From: Parus major | Taxonomy: Eukaryota; Chordata; Aves; Passeriformes; Paridae | DNA: 64,000 bases | Direction of reading: 5' to 3' | Assembly: GCF_001522545.3 (NCBI RefSeq) | Contig: NC_031792.1 | Coordinates: 2,191,500 to 2,255,499 of the forward strand | Shown: positions 40,888 to 53,392 of the stretch, one piece after another | How the letters are laid out: every line of letters starts with the position of its first letter | Numbering within the stretch: the first letter of the stretch is position 1 | Notes under the pieces: generated by a model | The model's input: only the letters and a program-made list of their open reading frames with translations | Databases searched by the model: none | What the model was told of the DNA's origin: nothing | Position numbers and translations under genes: made by a program

Positions 40888-43800
40888 GTAAGGAGGGCCT
40901 GGGGTGGCAGGGGCAGGAGAAGGAGAGGAAAGAAAAGAAAAATTAAGGGGAAAAAAAAAAAAAAAAGGGAATGTGGGTGCTGGAAGTTTCTCCCCGTGCT
41001 TTTTTCTCGGCTCCTGTTGCTGCTCTTGCAGCCTGGGAGTTGATCAGGAATGCGCTCCGGGCTAGGATTGCGCTGGTATCTTGATCAGCGATGCAAGATC
41101 CCTTGTGTGTGACTGCAGCGAATCCCTGAGTGCCTCCCTGATGTCCTCAGTGGGTTTGACATGGAAATTCGCTCACGCCTCTGCCACAGCAGTCGTGCCT
41201 TTGGAACAGTCCTGGTGCACTCAGCTTAGCTCTGTATCACCCAGGGGCTGTGCCAGGAGCTTTTCCTTAGGGAAAACAGCATTTTTCGGGCTCTGTGTGG
41301 GGGGGGGAGAAAATGGGAGGGACTTTGGGAATAACCAAATCCAGCTGAGGAGTTCCAGCAAGAAGGGATGGAGAGGAGTGGTTGGGTTTCTCACCTCACA
41401 CCTGAGGCTGCGCAGGCTCCAGCTCCTCCACATCCCTCGGATCTGGAATGCTGAGGCCCAGGGTGATCCTTTGAAGATGACAGTGATGGTGGGAGCACTG
41501 ATTTCTGCCCACCACGAGGTGTAACAGGCACCCGAAAAATCAGGTTTGTGTTTTCAGGCTGCCTGAAGTGAGATTTGAATATAAGGCCTGAGCCCTGTAA
41601 TTTCCCCAGGGGCCGTGGTCACATCCCTTTTTAGGCAAATGAGCAACAATAAGAAATCATTTTAGCACCCACTAGGTACAGCAAATTGAGATTATTAAAA
41701 GCTGTGCTATAGGCTTACAACACCTTTTGAAACAACAACTGGCAGAGAAAATGTAGAAAAATCAAATATTCTCTGAGTAACGAAGAGCCCTAAGCTTGGG
41801 CCAAGGGGATGTGTAAGAGCAGGAGAAAACTTTGCAAGGAATTATAAAATTTGAGATAACTTAGGAAAAAAAAAAAAGATATTTTGGGTAAGCAATAGAA
41901 TTCCAGGTTTTAAAGGGACTAACCCCACCCCTTGATTTAGAAATCCTCTGTGCCCTTGGCTGTTAAGATGGGTTATTTGACATAATCTAAAATAGAGATA
42001 AAATCTGCTTCTATTCACATCCGTGAACTCTGATTGACTTTGGCCAGCTCAGCTCCTGCTCGGGGCTCTCAAATCACCCCAAGTTGGGGTTTGGGATAAA
42101 CGAGCAACAAAACACATCCCCAAACCAAAATCTCCTCCAAAACACCCTGGGAGCTGTTACAGGGCCTTAAATTGGGAACTGGAACCCCCTGAAATATTTG
42201 GCTCTCATTGAGGGGTGTCAGGATGAATCAAGATTAAGGAAAATGGGGATTTAATTCTGGTATTGGCTGTTATTAAATGCAGTGGGAGGCTCTGGCTGCT
42301 GCTGCTGGAGTCAGAAGTGTTAAAGCAGAAGCTGGCAGCACGTTTGGTTGGATAAAATACGGGTTTTGGGGGTTTTTTTTTTCAGCTTAAGCATCCCAGA
42401 CAGCCATTAGCGTGAGCTGCAGCGCCCCTTTTTAGTGGTAATTGAGAAGAGAAAGCAGAGCAGTGAAGTCAATTTGTTTGAAAATAACAAAAAATGTTCG
42501 AGGCAGCGTTCTCTCTTCAAATCAAGCAGGGAAATCAGGACGAGTAAATCGCCTTCATTTGCAAAGAGTGCCACAAAGAACCTGTTTAAATCGCTTTTTT
42601 ATTTATTTATTTTAATTTTTAATTTTTTTTCTGAGGCTGTCCCGGTGATTTTTTTTGTCTGTCCGGGTTCTTCTGGGAAAGGTGACACTGCAAAGGGCTG
42701 GGAGGTTCTTTGGGGGTCCCCAGCAGCAATCACAGCCCCTCCTGAGGCTGCCAGCTTTGGGGACACCTTGTAGGACCCTGGGGGGTGGCATCACCCTCTC
42801 ACTCACCTGTCCAAGGTGCAGCTCAGGGTACCTCACCCAAACCCTCTCCGAGTTGTTTCCTCTCTTCTTTCAGCCCTTTCTGTTTATAAACAACAAAACT
42901 CTCTTTGTGCCGAGCTTCCCGGGAAGTTTTGGTGCTCCCCTGCACGCGTTGTTGGAGGAATATTTACTGCAGCTCCAAATAGCGGCGTGTTTTGGTTACC
43001 TGCTTCATGTGGGAAAAGGCTCCGTGTGTTTTCTGATGACTCATTAATTGAATTTCCCATTTCCTACTCAATCCACACGGCTCCCCAGGAAGCTCGTTCC
43101 CCCCGCAAAGGAGGGAAAATTAACAATACTCTTACCAAATTAACAATACCAGACCTAGAAATCCTCCTAGGTGCAGGTACCCAGAGGTTTCTCATCACCA
43201 AAAGATGTGGGCTGGCTCCAAGAATTTGGGAAAAGAAAAAAGGAGGGAATTAAGTATCAAAATCCTTTTGTAAACCGAGCCCTTGATCTAAAGCTGATGC
43301 CTAAAGATCTGATGGGAAGTGTCAGTAGCAGAAGCATAATCTCATCCTTTCATATCCCCGCCAATTCCAGGTTTAGAAGAGAGGAAAAAAAACGGGGTAA
43401 TTTGGGGCATTGTTTTACTTTGAAAGTGTTTGAAATAATTGTGGGGGGTTTTTCTTTTTTGAGAAAATTGTTAAAATCGTTCACTTTTCATAGGTGGTTT
43501 GGAGAGCTCAGTGCTTTTTTCTTTTTTTATTTTTTTTCCTTTTCATCCACACCAATTTAATAGAAAATGTTTCAGGGGTTTTAAAAAAAATATATATATT
43601 CTCCAGAAACTTGTGGTTTTTTGATCCCAAATCCCCCGCTTACAGTGAAATTATGCCATTTTACAAATTATTATTTAAAATATATATAATTTTTAAGGGT
43701 TCTCACTGCCAAGCCCTGTGAATATTAATCCTTCCTTTACTTCAGCTCTGAATTTTTTTAATCATGTGTGTGTTGGGGGGAACAGGCAGTTGCTCCCACG

Positions 43801-44534
43801 AGGGTTGGTTTGCCTTCCCCATCACCCCGGAGATGCGGGGCAGGCTGATCAGGGATCAACCCTTTGCTTTTAGGGCCCTTTTCCCCTTTCCCTGCGTGAT
43901 TCCAAGCCTTGGCATCGTGGCCGGGCTCCCAGGCGAGCCTCCATGGGGGGTAATGAAGAGCAGCGAGTTTTCTGCTTGGCTCGGAGCTCTTTTCATCTTT
44001 TTTAAACTGATGAAAGCCATGCCAGCGAGAGCTCGGCGCTGATTTTTTTGATGGGAACTGTGGGGGCTTGGCAGTGCCGAGTGTCGCCCCTGGTCCTGCG
44101 GCCCCGGGGGCAGAGATCTCCCCCTTCTTGTGGTTTATCTAAGCCCTGCTATCTGATGCAACAGAACGCTGAGGTGGGACTTGCCCCTGTCTGTCTGTTT
44201 GTTTGTGTCAGACACTTGTTCCCCGCTTATCTCCTCCATCAAAACAGGTTACACCAAGCAGAGCTACTTCCCTTTGATTTCATCTGTTGAGGCTATGGGG
44301 GGGAAGCCAAAGCTTTTACAAAAAGGGCGATAGGGAAGCGCTTCAAACACAACCACGGGGAAGGGAATAGCTGCAGGCACCGCCAGCATCTGCCCTCCCC
44401 ACCCTGGAACCCGCGGAGATGGGCACTGCCAGCAGCCCAGGGTGGGCACCCCAGCTCCGGGGGGATGTGGGGTGCCCCATGGGACAGCCCTGTGGAGAGG
44501 GTTTGGGCGGCTCCTGGGATGGGGAGGTTGGCTG

Positions 44535-44775
44535 AGCCAAGGGAAGTTTAGGTTGGATGTCAGGAAGAAGGTTTTTACAGAAAGGGTGATAAAGTATTGG
44601 AATGGTCTGCCCAGGGAGGTGGTGGAGTCGCCATCCCTGGATGTGTGTAAAACAGACTGGATGTGGCACTCGGTGCTGTGGTTTAGTTGGGGTTTTTGGG
44701 CTGGGTTGGACTCGATCTTGAAGGTCTTTTCCAACCTGGTGATTCCATAATTCTATGGTTCTGTGTTTCCATGAT
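44535..44775 (+). mobile_element. CR1 LINE 3' end, sense
   Basis: A well-preserved sense CR1 tail. The landmarks are taggttggatgtcaggaaga, ttacagaaagggtgataaag, tggaatggtctgcccaggga, ggtggtggagtcgccatccc, gactggatgtggcactcggt, gggttggactcgatcttgaa and ggtcttttccaacctggtga, ending ttccataattctatggttct with the repeated 8-bp-like terminus. It is the clearest CR1 copy of the window and is truncated at its 5' end. Confidence 0.93.
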
Positions 44776-44929
44776 TCCATGGCTGAGCCTGGGAGCTGCA
44801 GGAGGAGTGATGGGGACAGAAGGCTGGCTGGCTTGGTGGAGCTCTGGGCTCGTGGTGGCCATGGGAACAGGGTTATCTCTCCCTCACAGCTCGGATAACT
44901 TTTCTGAGTGCTTTAGGATCCCGACCAGG

Positions 44930-45195
44930 GAGGGACCCACAGGATCATCCAGGGCAGCTCCTGGCCCTGCTCAAACACCCCCAAATCCCTGGCAGCGCTG
45001 TCCAAAGGCTCCTGGAGCTCTGGCAGCCTCGGGGCTGTGCCCATTCCCTGGAGAGCCTGGGCAGTGCCAGCACCCTCGGGGGAAGAACCTTTCCCTGAGA
45101 TCCATCCCAAATTCCCCTGGCCCAGCTCCAGCCATTCCCTGGGTCACAGAGAGCAGAATCAGAGCTGGCCCTCAGCCACGTGTCACTTCTCCCCT
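44930..45195 (-). mobile_element. CR1 LINE fragment, antisense
   Basis: Antisense CR1 landmarks are caggatcatccagggcagct, cctggccctgctcaaacacc, ctgtccaaaggctcctggag, gtgcccattccctggagagc and gaagaacctttccctgagat, possibly continuing through ggtcacagagagcagaatca. This appears to be a different CR1 subfamily segment from the neighbouring sense copy. The two lie tail to tail, about 155 bp apart. Confidence 0.82.
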
Positions 45196-46080
45196 GTGGA
45201 GAGCACTCATGCAGCAATCCATCCTCTCAGGGGCTGCAGTGCTGCATCTGCTCCTGAGCATCCCTTGTGAGGAGCTGCTGCTGTGCCACCCATCCCTGCG
45301 GGTGCCGTCCTTCCCCTTGGTGCCCACTGGAGCCTGCAGCAAGGTGTCAGCACGGGGCACCTCCCTGTTCCACAGGACAGCTCTGAAACTGGACACCAGA
45401 ACCTCCAGCCCGGCCAAATCCCCTCCCAGTGCCAGCGTTTTGCATTAAATCTGTGGCAGGGCAGATGGAAAATCAGAGGCTTTGCCTCAGTCTGCCTCTG
45501 CCACAAACCGAATTGAGCTGTCAGGTCCCAGGTCCTGCTCTCTTCTCACACCTCTCTGCAGGGTGTGAGCTGTCTGCAGGTGCTGCTCTGCCCAGGGATG
45601 GCTCTGGAAAGGTGGCTCTTTGTGGCACAGTCTCTTTGGAAGGTGATGGATCATGTTGGGATAAGGTTTGGAGGTCCTGGCCTCTGTGTCAGCCCCTAAC
45701 TGAGGTGAAAGGATCGAGCACACAGGTGAGGGATGGCAGATTGGGCTGAGGGGTGCTCAGCCCGTGCTGCCTCCCAGCTTTTTTATTTTTTATTTTTTTC
45801 AGGGAGCTTTTTTTCTCCTTCTGCCTTTTGTTGTTCCCTCCTCAGCCCGGGCTGGAAGCAGCTTGCCAGGCCAAAGTCTTTTGAGGAAACTTGGCCTCTC
45901 CCGGCCCCACGCTGAGCTCAGTCCTGGGCTACGCCTTTGCTCCCCAAGGCTGGCTCTCCCTCGTGAAACTTTCCTCAAAGCCTCCAGGATTTCTCTGGTC
46001 TTTTCCCCCTGCAGCAATGCACAGCCCCAGGACAAGTCCCGGGTAAATGAAAGCTGCAGCGGTTGGGCTGGAAACAGCTG

Positions 46081-46116
46081 GTTGCTATGGCAATTGGGGC
46101 TGCTCGGGATTTGCAT
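46081..46116. promoter_or_regulatory. POU2F3: candidate regulatory module: RFX-type X-box plus POU octamer
   Basis: GTTGCTATGGCAAT (46081-46094) is close to the RFX X-box pattern GTTRCC-AT-GGYAAC. ATTTGCAT (46109-46116), the inverted perfect octamer, follows 14 bp later. Both motifs lie in a unique-looking stretch of intron 2 outside transposons. The motif pairing is seen in the sequence; enhancer activity is inference. Confidence 0.45.
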
Positions 46117-49100
46117 AAGGCTGATGATTTTCATAGCACAGCCACATTTAAGGCAAGCAGGAGAAATTTCCATATTCCCAGCTCCGAGTCAGTTGGGGCG
46201 TGGGGGAGGCCAGGAGGGGGATATTTGAAATTCAAATGAAGGTGATTAGGGTTTGAGGTTGGGTTATTTTATTTTTTTTTCTTAAACATCCCATTATGGA
46301 AGAGGATAAAAAAGGATGGGGAGGGGAAAGGGGAACAAAAGGCTGGTTTGACTTGAATTAGAGGGGCAAAGGAAGAGCTGGTCTGATCTGCCTCTTGCCT
46401 CTGGTCTAGGAGAAGAGACTTGCCCTCTCCCAGCAGCTGCAGGTGAAATGTTTTCCGTGGGAACAACTGCTGCCCTCGGGTTTCCTTCTGGAAGGTGCCC
46501 AAGTCTCCCACACTCGCTGTCCTGCTCTCCCCCTTGCCCTGCCCCACACGGAGGGGCTGCAGAGGGACCAGGGGACGGGACTTCTCGGAGGCACTGCTGA
46601 CAGAGGGAAGGCATTTCTATAACCCAGGGGTTATAAAAGCTCTTGAGTGTTCAGTGAAAGCTTCCTCTGGAGTCTGGAGCTGTCTGAGTCAGCACAAGAT
46701 TCGCTTTTGCTCACCAGCCTTGGCTTTTCCATGGGGATGCTCCGATGGTTTGGGTTTTTGTGTCTTTGGAGCAAAGAGTTCAGATTAGAACTTCAGCCTT
46801 ACCTGGCTGCCTCAAGAACTCCCCATCCTGCTCACACTTTAAAAAGCACTTTTTAAGCGCCTTGGGAGCATCGAGTGTCCCAGCAGGGCGTGTGGGAATC
46901 CAGGGAATTGACTAGTGCCTGCTCAGCTGCAGTTCCTCCTGCCCCAGTACTGGTGGGAGCAGCTGGAGGGAATCAGGGGTGGCCACTCTGTGGGGAAAAG
47001 GTGATTTGAGCGAGGTCCCAGCCTTCAGGGCCTCCTGCTGGCTCTGGGAAAGTCACTGGTGTGGCTGCTGGGAGCAGCAGCATGAAGGCCATGCCTTGGT
47101 TTTTGCCTGGATTTCCAAAGTCAGTGGACATCCTGGGGAGTGTTTCGTGCTGAATATCTTGTTTTGCTTATTCCTTCAGTGCAGGTGAGCTTTTGGCTTC
47201 ATTTACAGCTTGTGGGACAAGTACTGGTTATAGTTACAGGAATTGCCACCCTTTTCTCTACCAGCACTTGGGCAATCTCTTACCTTCACACCTTGTTTGA
47301 GGTGAGAGATTTGAACAGTGAATTTATCAGAAATGCCCCTTGAAAGTCACCCTACACCCGGCCTGCTCTGCCAATCTCCTGTAGCATTGCGCTTCATCAG
47401 ATGGAGTGCAAAAATCTCCAGGATAGGTGAGATTAATCTTAATTTTAGGTATTCAATCCTCTGAGGCTTCAGCCTGACCCGCTCACCCCAGGCAGTCCCT
47501 GATGGAAACGGGGATCTCCAGAGGGTGATTCATCCCTGTGCCATCTATCTCAGGGGCAAGAGGATTTGCCCTCTGGAAGCTCCTTCTTCCTCTGCCTGGC
47601 TGCAAAGGGAGCCTGGAGCAATTGGCTCCCACTGAGGCACCTGAAAATTTCAGACATCTCAGGCCAGGAGGCCGAACCCCTGCGTGGTGTCTGCCTGGCA
47701 CTGCTCCCCCAGCGCCCTTCAGCCCTTCCCCATTTCCCTCCCAAATGTGCAGCAGCAAACTGATTCCCTGCGGGAATTCTCCAACACCTGCTGCAGGCTG
47801 GAATCACCTCCTCATCCCCCCGTCCCTCCAGAGCGTGGGGTGAGTTCAGTGCCTGGGAACAGGGATGAGCCCTGTTGGAGTGGCCAGGTGAGAAGTGTCA
47901 CTCCCTGGAGGTGACACCTGCCCGTGTGAAGATGAAGGCCACCCTGATTTTACTTTTCCCCCATTAAGGTGCTTTTATCCTGCAGGGCTGGACTGGCTCT
48001 GCAGCTCTGCTCCCCATGGATCCCTCGCCCTGGGTTTTCCAGGGGGGAACAGCAGCGGGTGGGGGGAAGCTGCCCGGAACTGCTGCGCTGCTCCCATCCC
48101 CAGAGAAACCTCCCCAGGCAAACTCGCACCAGATCTGATGCCAGGGCTATGCAAAACAGCTGCCAGGTGAACCAAGGAGAGCAGCACAACCCTGGGCTGC
48201 CGGGCTCGGGGAGCCAGCTGAGCTTATCACTGCTTTTCCAAACAGCCAGGAGCCGAGGGTGAAGCCTTGGTGATGGGCGAGCTGCTGGGAATTGATGGGG
48301 CTCCAAGCAGCCTTTCCCCGTTGAAATCCCAGGGCTTCCCCAGCCCCGTGGAATTTCAGGAAGGGGAGGACTGATCTAGCAGATTCTGGAGGTTCTGGAT
48401 CCCACTGTGTCTGGCTCGTGCAGCAAAAATTGAGTTGTTGGCTGGGCTGAAGCTCCATTAAAATGAGTGGAGTTCTGGCAGCTTGCAGCAGGAGAGAGAA
48501 TCTGCTGCCACTTACACTTTTCTTTCTTTTTATCTCCTGGAGCTAGAAAAGATTAAATCTTAAGTGCAGATTGTTTGAACAGCTCGTTCCTTTAAGGAGA
48601 GAAATGACTGCTGCAGTGCGAGTCCTGATGTTGACAGAAACTGGGAGGAAGCCGAGGCTATTTTTATAAAGCATTTGTAGGAAAGAAAGTTACAGTTCAA
48701 CTGAAAGAGGAGAGCTATTATCCCTATCACACCCAAACCTTGGCTCGCAGCTGCAATCACCTGAATTTTACATTTACTGAAACAGAAAAAGAAGGGCCAG
48801 ATTTGTTTGCAAATAAATCAGTGCCCAAACACTGGTTGGTCCTGCAGAGATTTGTGTATCCAGCTCCCATTTACATAACCACTGGGAGCAGAAATCACCC
48901 CTCCCAGTTTTAAACCTCTCCCTCTTGGACATCTAAGGCTGAACTGGTTGCCCCTGGGTCCCTTTGGAGTCAGTCAGGAGGAATAGTCATCTCCAGAGGG
49001 CCATTCCTGCCGGGGAGATGGGCGGCTGAGATAGGTGCAGGAATGGCCTCTGGAGGTGCCTGCTGCTCCTTCTGTCTGCCCAGGGAGCTCCCTCCGCCTC

Positions 49101-49931
49101 AGACACCCCACTCAGTGCCAGCCTCCAGGAATATTTGCTCAGCTGGCACAGAATTCCCGGCCGGGGTGCTCCCAAATCCCCCCGTTGTTGATCTGCAGGG
49201 ACGTGGAGGATGCCGTGTGTGGCTCTGTAGGAGAGGAAGGGACAAAGAGAAGGCCTGAGTGTGTCAGTGCTTGTGGAGGGAGGGAAAAGCTGTGCTGGGG
49301 GATGTGGGGCTGTGCAGGGAAGCTCTGTTCCAGCCACACCTCTGGGGTTCCAAGCTTTGGGGTGAGTGCTGGTGACTCAGCCGTCGTCACTGGGACCCAG
49401 GGATTCCCCTGCAGCTCTCTGAATCTTGCCTCATCACCACGCTGCGCCCGAACGTGAGCGAAACTCCTGTCTCCAAGAAACCTGGAGATTACCTTTTCCT
49501 TCCTGTTCTATTTTAGCAGCTGGGAACTTTTATTTCCTCCTTCCCTCCTGGCTTTGCTTCCCTTCAGCTGCTGCCTCCAGATCGCATCAAACACCCCCCC
49601 CACACCCCGTGGGGGTTTCAAAGGTAGAAACTGCAGGCCTTGAAGATGCTCCTGCGGTCCTGCTCAGGTGTGTGGATGCTGATTGTGATCATCCATTAAC
49701 GCTATCAGCATTCCCATCGCTGGATTTGCCCTCCTTGGCTTTTGGGGCTGGAAGGGAGCTGGAACGCAATGAATGAACCCCATTCCTGGGGAGGGAGCAG
49801 CTGGAGAGAGCTGGACAGGGAGCAGAGGGGGTTGGAGCGAGGGAATTACACGGGGAAAAGAGATAAAGGGCTGGGAGACAGCAGGCTGGGAGGAAGGCAG
49901 GGTGGAAATGCAGCCAGGCTGGGAGGAGAGG

Positions 49932-50041
49932 GCTCAGAGCTGGTTGGGATGCAGAGGGTGAGGAGATGGAGCAGATCTCAAATTGAAGGGGAAGCTCAGA
50001 GCTGGTTGAGGTGCAGAGGGTGAGGAGATGTCAAATTGAGG
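49932..50041. repeat. tandem duplication, ~62-bp period
   Basis: GCTCAGAGCTGGTTGGGATG, then CAGAGGGTGAGGAGATG and a CAAATTGA tail, is repeated 62 bp downstream (second copy from about 49994) with a short internal deletion. The preceding purine-rich DNA has a related but less regular texture. Confidence 0.8.
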
Positions 50042-51297
50042 GGGCAGCAGCTCGTTCTGCCGTGGCCCTGCTCTATAGCACAGTCCCACAGCTCCGCTTC
50101 CACAGTCAGTGATTTTTAAATGTCACAGATTAAATCTCCAGGGCTGTTTCTAGACAGCAGAGAGCAGCCACAAAGCTCTGTTATCCCTGACTCTCCAATG
50201 TTTTGCCATCTGTGGATAATTGTACCGAGAACGCTCCCCCTCAGGATCCACGCTGATTCACCTGGGAATACTCTGTGCATGGAAAATGCTGTGCTGGGAT
50301 AGCATAAAGGATTGTTCAGTCAAGGAAAGTCCATGGCAGAGCTGGATTCACCCTCCTGCATGCCCAGCCTCTCCCAAGCACTTTCCAGCTCTTTGCAGGA
50401 GCCCTGAACTGCTGGAAAACACGATGTGTTGGAGCTTGATCAGATCACAGGGCACGGGTTCTGCTTCATGGGGAACGTTATCCTGGAAAAAACAGCAGGA
50501 GCGGGAGGCCCGGGGGCTTGTGCCGGTGGGATGTGAACAATTCCAGGCTCCTCATCACCAACTCGGCTGGACTGGCAGGGAATGGCTTGGGGAATGTGCT
50601 GCAAAGGGAAGGGGTGTCTTGGGGTTGCCTGTGCAGCTCGAGAGCTTCGTGGAATCCCTTAAAGCATTCAGATCTGTGGAGAGCACAACCTTTGCTCTGT
50701 GATGTTCCTGATGAATTTGGCAGGTGTGATGGCGGGAGGGGGGGATGTTTATCATCAAAGGGGAATGAGTGAAGGCCTGTGCGGTACCTTCAGGCTGAAA
50801 CCTGTCTGATTTTTCCCCCTGTGCCTGCCAATCTCTTTTGGAATCAAGGAGACGCCTCTTGAGCACAACCCCACGGCACCCTGTGTTCCTCCAGATATCC
50901 CGTAATTACGCGGTGCCATGCGGGTTCCTGAAGATCCCGGGCCAGCAGCCCTGGCCACCTGCTTGCTGGCCTTTCCCACAGTTAGCCCTGGATTTCCCTG
51001 GAGATTTGTGATGTCCTCCAGCTCACCTCTTCTGGAATCTCCCTCGTGCTCAGCGAGATTTCCCCCACCCTTGGCCAGGTATCTCCCAGGCAGGAACACT
51101 TTTATTATCCCTCAGCAAGGGCTGGCACCACCAAAATGCTGCAGAATCCTTCATCCTTCCATTTCTGCACCCTCCTCCTCCCCTCCTTGCTCTCCCAGGG
51201 CCAATTTTTTGGTTATGTGCATTCCAGGTTCTGGAAAGCTCCCACCGGTGCTGGCTGTCATTAATACTGAGATGTTTTTCTCTTTGTTTCGTTGTAG

Positions 51298-51332
51298 GGA
51301 ATGAACAGAATGGGCTGGACTTTAACAGGCAG
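51298..51332 (+). CDS. POU2F3: POU2F3 exon 3 (35-bp micro-exon)
   Basis: The acceptor is tctttgtttcgttgtag|GGAATG and the donor AGGCAG|gtaaga. The exon completes the split Gly codon and encodes NEQNGLDFNRQ, against human NDRNGLDFNRQ. At 35 bp it is small and not a multiple of three. Skipping it would shift the frame of all downstream exons, so it must be constitutive in functional POU domain-containing transcripts that start upstream. Confidence 0.95.
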
Positions 51333-52024
51333 GTAAGATGCTCCCTGGCTTCCCAGGCATTCTCCTCCTTTCTGGAATGGCTGTTTTTCACTTGCTCATC
51401 GTGCTGCAGCTCCTGCAGAGAGATAAAAACTGTTAGGTCAGAAGGTGCCATTAAACAGACCACAGAACTTCTTCCCAGTTCCCCTTGTGGGATGCTGTGA
51501 CAGATTACACCCCTGGCTTCCCTCTCCCTAATTCATACAAGTTCAGCTAATTACAGAGCTCCTTTAAATGACCATTTGCTCAAGGGGTTTTCTGGCTTTT
51601 AAAATTTTTTTTGGTATCGTGGTTTAGAAACAAAAAGCACCTCAGTTGTGGTGGCAAGGGTACAAATCCCTCCCCAAAGCCCTGGTGCTGTGACACTGGC
51701 ACTGGCAGGGACAAAGGCCCTCAGGAGTGTCAGCCAGCACTAAAAATCATGTGGTTTGAGATCTTGGAGTGCACAGGTCAAATTCCTGTCTGCAAGGCAG
51801 CAGGGAAAGTGACAGCAGATAAAAATATGGGGCAAGCAAACCCCAATTGCAAAGAGCAGCTGAGGGGCTGTGTCCCTGCTGTGTGTGCCCTTCTCCCCCT
51901 GCTTTGTCCAGCTAAAAGCCTTTCCTGGCTCACTGAGTGCCTGCAGATCTTCCTGGGTGGCTCTAAAGATCCCTGAGTGTCACATCAGAAGGTGACAGCC
52001 CTCTGGAGCCCGTGGATCTGGGCA

Positions 52025-52231
52025 GACACAGGAGCTCTGCTGGCAGGGTGGGAGGCACAGGGTGCCCAGAGCAGCTGGGGCTGCCCCTGGATCCCTGGCA
52101 GTGCCCAAGGCCAGGCTGGATGAGGCTTGGAGCAGCCTGGGATGGTGGAAGTTGTCCCTGCTCAAGGCAGGGGTGGGATGAGAAGAGTTTTAAGGTTCCT
52201 TCCAGCCCAAACCATTTTGAGATTTTAGGAA
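52025..52231 (+). mobile_element. CR1 LINE 3'-end fragment, sense
   Basis: Sense CR1 landmarks are ggctgcccctggatccctgg, cagtgcccaaggccaggctg, gatgaggcttggagcagcct, gggatggtggaagttgtccc, gcaggggtgggatgagaaga and aaggttccttccagcccaaa, ending ccattttgagattttagg. It is truncated and inactive. Confidence 0.87.
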
Positions 52232-53310
52232 AATGCTCTCTAAGCCCAGAGCTGAGGCCTCCTGTGGCCAGCAGAGCTGGACTGAGCCCTGGCAAGGAAA
52301 AGAGGAGTCTGGAGAGCCAAACTCTGCCCTGCTGCAGGATTCCAGGGGCTGGATGGGAGCAGGAATGCAGGAGGGGCTGTAACTCCATGGACAGACTTGA
52401 GGGTGATGTTGGCACAGCAAACGATCCACTTCCAACGTGCATTCCCCAAATCCAAGGGCTCCAACCCTGTGAGCAGCACTGGGCAGCTGTGCCTCTTCCA
52501 CGTGGCTTTTTGTCCCTCAAGCTTCCCTTGGTGGCTCTCACTGTGACAAATGTCAGCCAGGCTGCTGTTTGTTTGTTTGCTTTGGCTGCTCCAGCCTTGG
52601 GTGGGTCTCCCCTTCCTACCAAAGGTGTCTTGACACGCTCAGCCATCTTCCAGGATTCTGGAATCCCCAGCTGCAAACAAAAAGCCTTGTGTCTGCAGCC
52701 CAGGGCTGGGAGAAGAATCCAATCAGCTCACTGGGGGTGATAAAAGGATATTTCAGATAGAAATGAGCAGGAAAACATCTCCTGTGGCAGCAGCACAGAG
52801 GTGCTGGGGCTGGGGTTAATCGAGGAGAGGTGCTGGAGCAATGCTGATTTACACCCACTGCTGATCTGACCCACCACCCTCTGTATTCCTCTGGGTGATG
52901 CTGGGGAAGCTGTGGGGGCAGCCAGGCTTGCAGGCAGTAGAAATATCCTCCTTCTAAAAAGAAATTGTGTCTTTATGCTTTTTTTTTTTTTTCCTTCAGC
53001 ATTTTCACTTTTATTTTCCTCCCTCCACCAAAACAGCACCGCAAAATCCAATTCATTTATTCCAGCTTGCCTGTGTAACTGAATAGCCAACTTAGCTGGG
53101 GATTTAGCAAGGTTTAAAAATCAAAAGACTGTGAATGAGCTAGTTTTATTGTTTTATTTTATTTCTAATCTGCTCTGATTCCCCAGAGCCCACTGAGGGG
53201 GTTTGCAGTGATGCCAGGGACGGGATGTAACAGTCCCTGAGTGGACACAGGCCTGTGCAAGTGGCTCTTTGTCTCCCTCTCTTGGCCCTCCCAAGGCCAT
53301 GGGTAGAGTG

Positions 53311-53392
53311 ATTTTAAATCATTATTATTTAAAATAATAATTACTATTTGAAAGTATTGTTATTTAAAATAATAATTATTATTTTAAATTAT
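53311..53392. repeat. AT-rich direct and inverted repeats
   Basis: TTATTTAAAATAATAATTA occurs at 53325-53343 and again at 53360-53378. Each copy is itself nearly palindromic around TTTAAA, and ATTTTAAAT words flank both ends. The stretch could extrude cruciforms or act as a DNA-unwinding element; no function is assigned. Confidence 0.7.

Larger units (their letters stand above)
40888..51297 (+). other. POU2F3: POU2F3 intron 2
   Basis: 10.4 kb from gtaagg to cgttgtag. Recognisable contents are a pair of CR1 fragments in convergent orientation at 44.54-45.20 kb, a candidate X-box/octamer module at 46.08-46.12 kb, and an approximately 62-bp direct duplication at 49.93 kb. T-rich low complexity lies near 42.59-42.63 and 43.51-43.54 kb. 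I recognise no coding exon. Open frames of 77-253 codons over 44.7-45.5 kb lie largely in the CR1 copies. Confidence 0.75.

Noticed and set aside
44687..45448. 253-codon open frame in POU2F3 intron 2
   Set aside because: Its first half is made of CR1 3'-end DNA from two copies in opposite orientation, so it cannot be a conserved gene.
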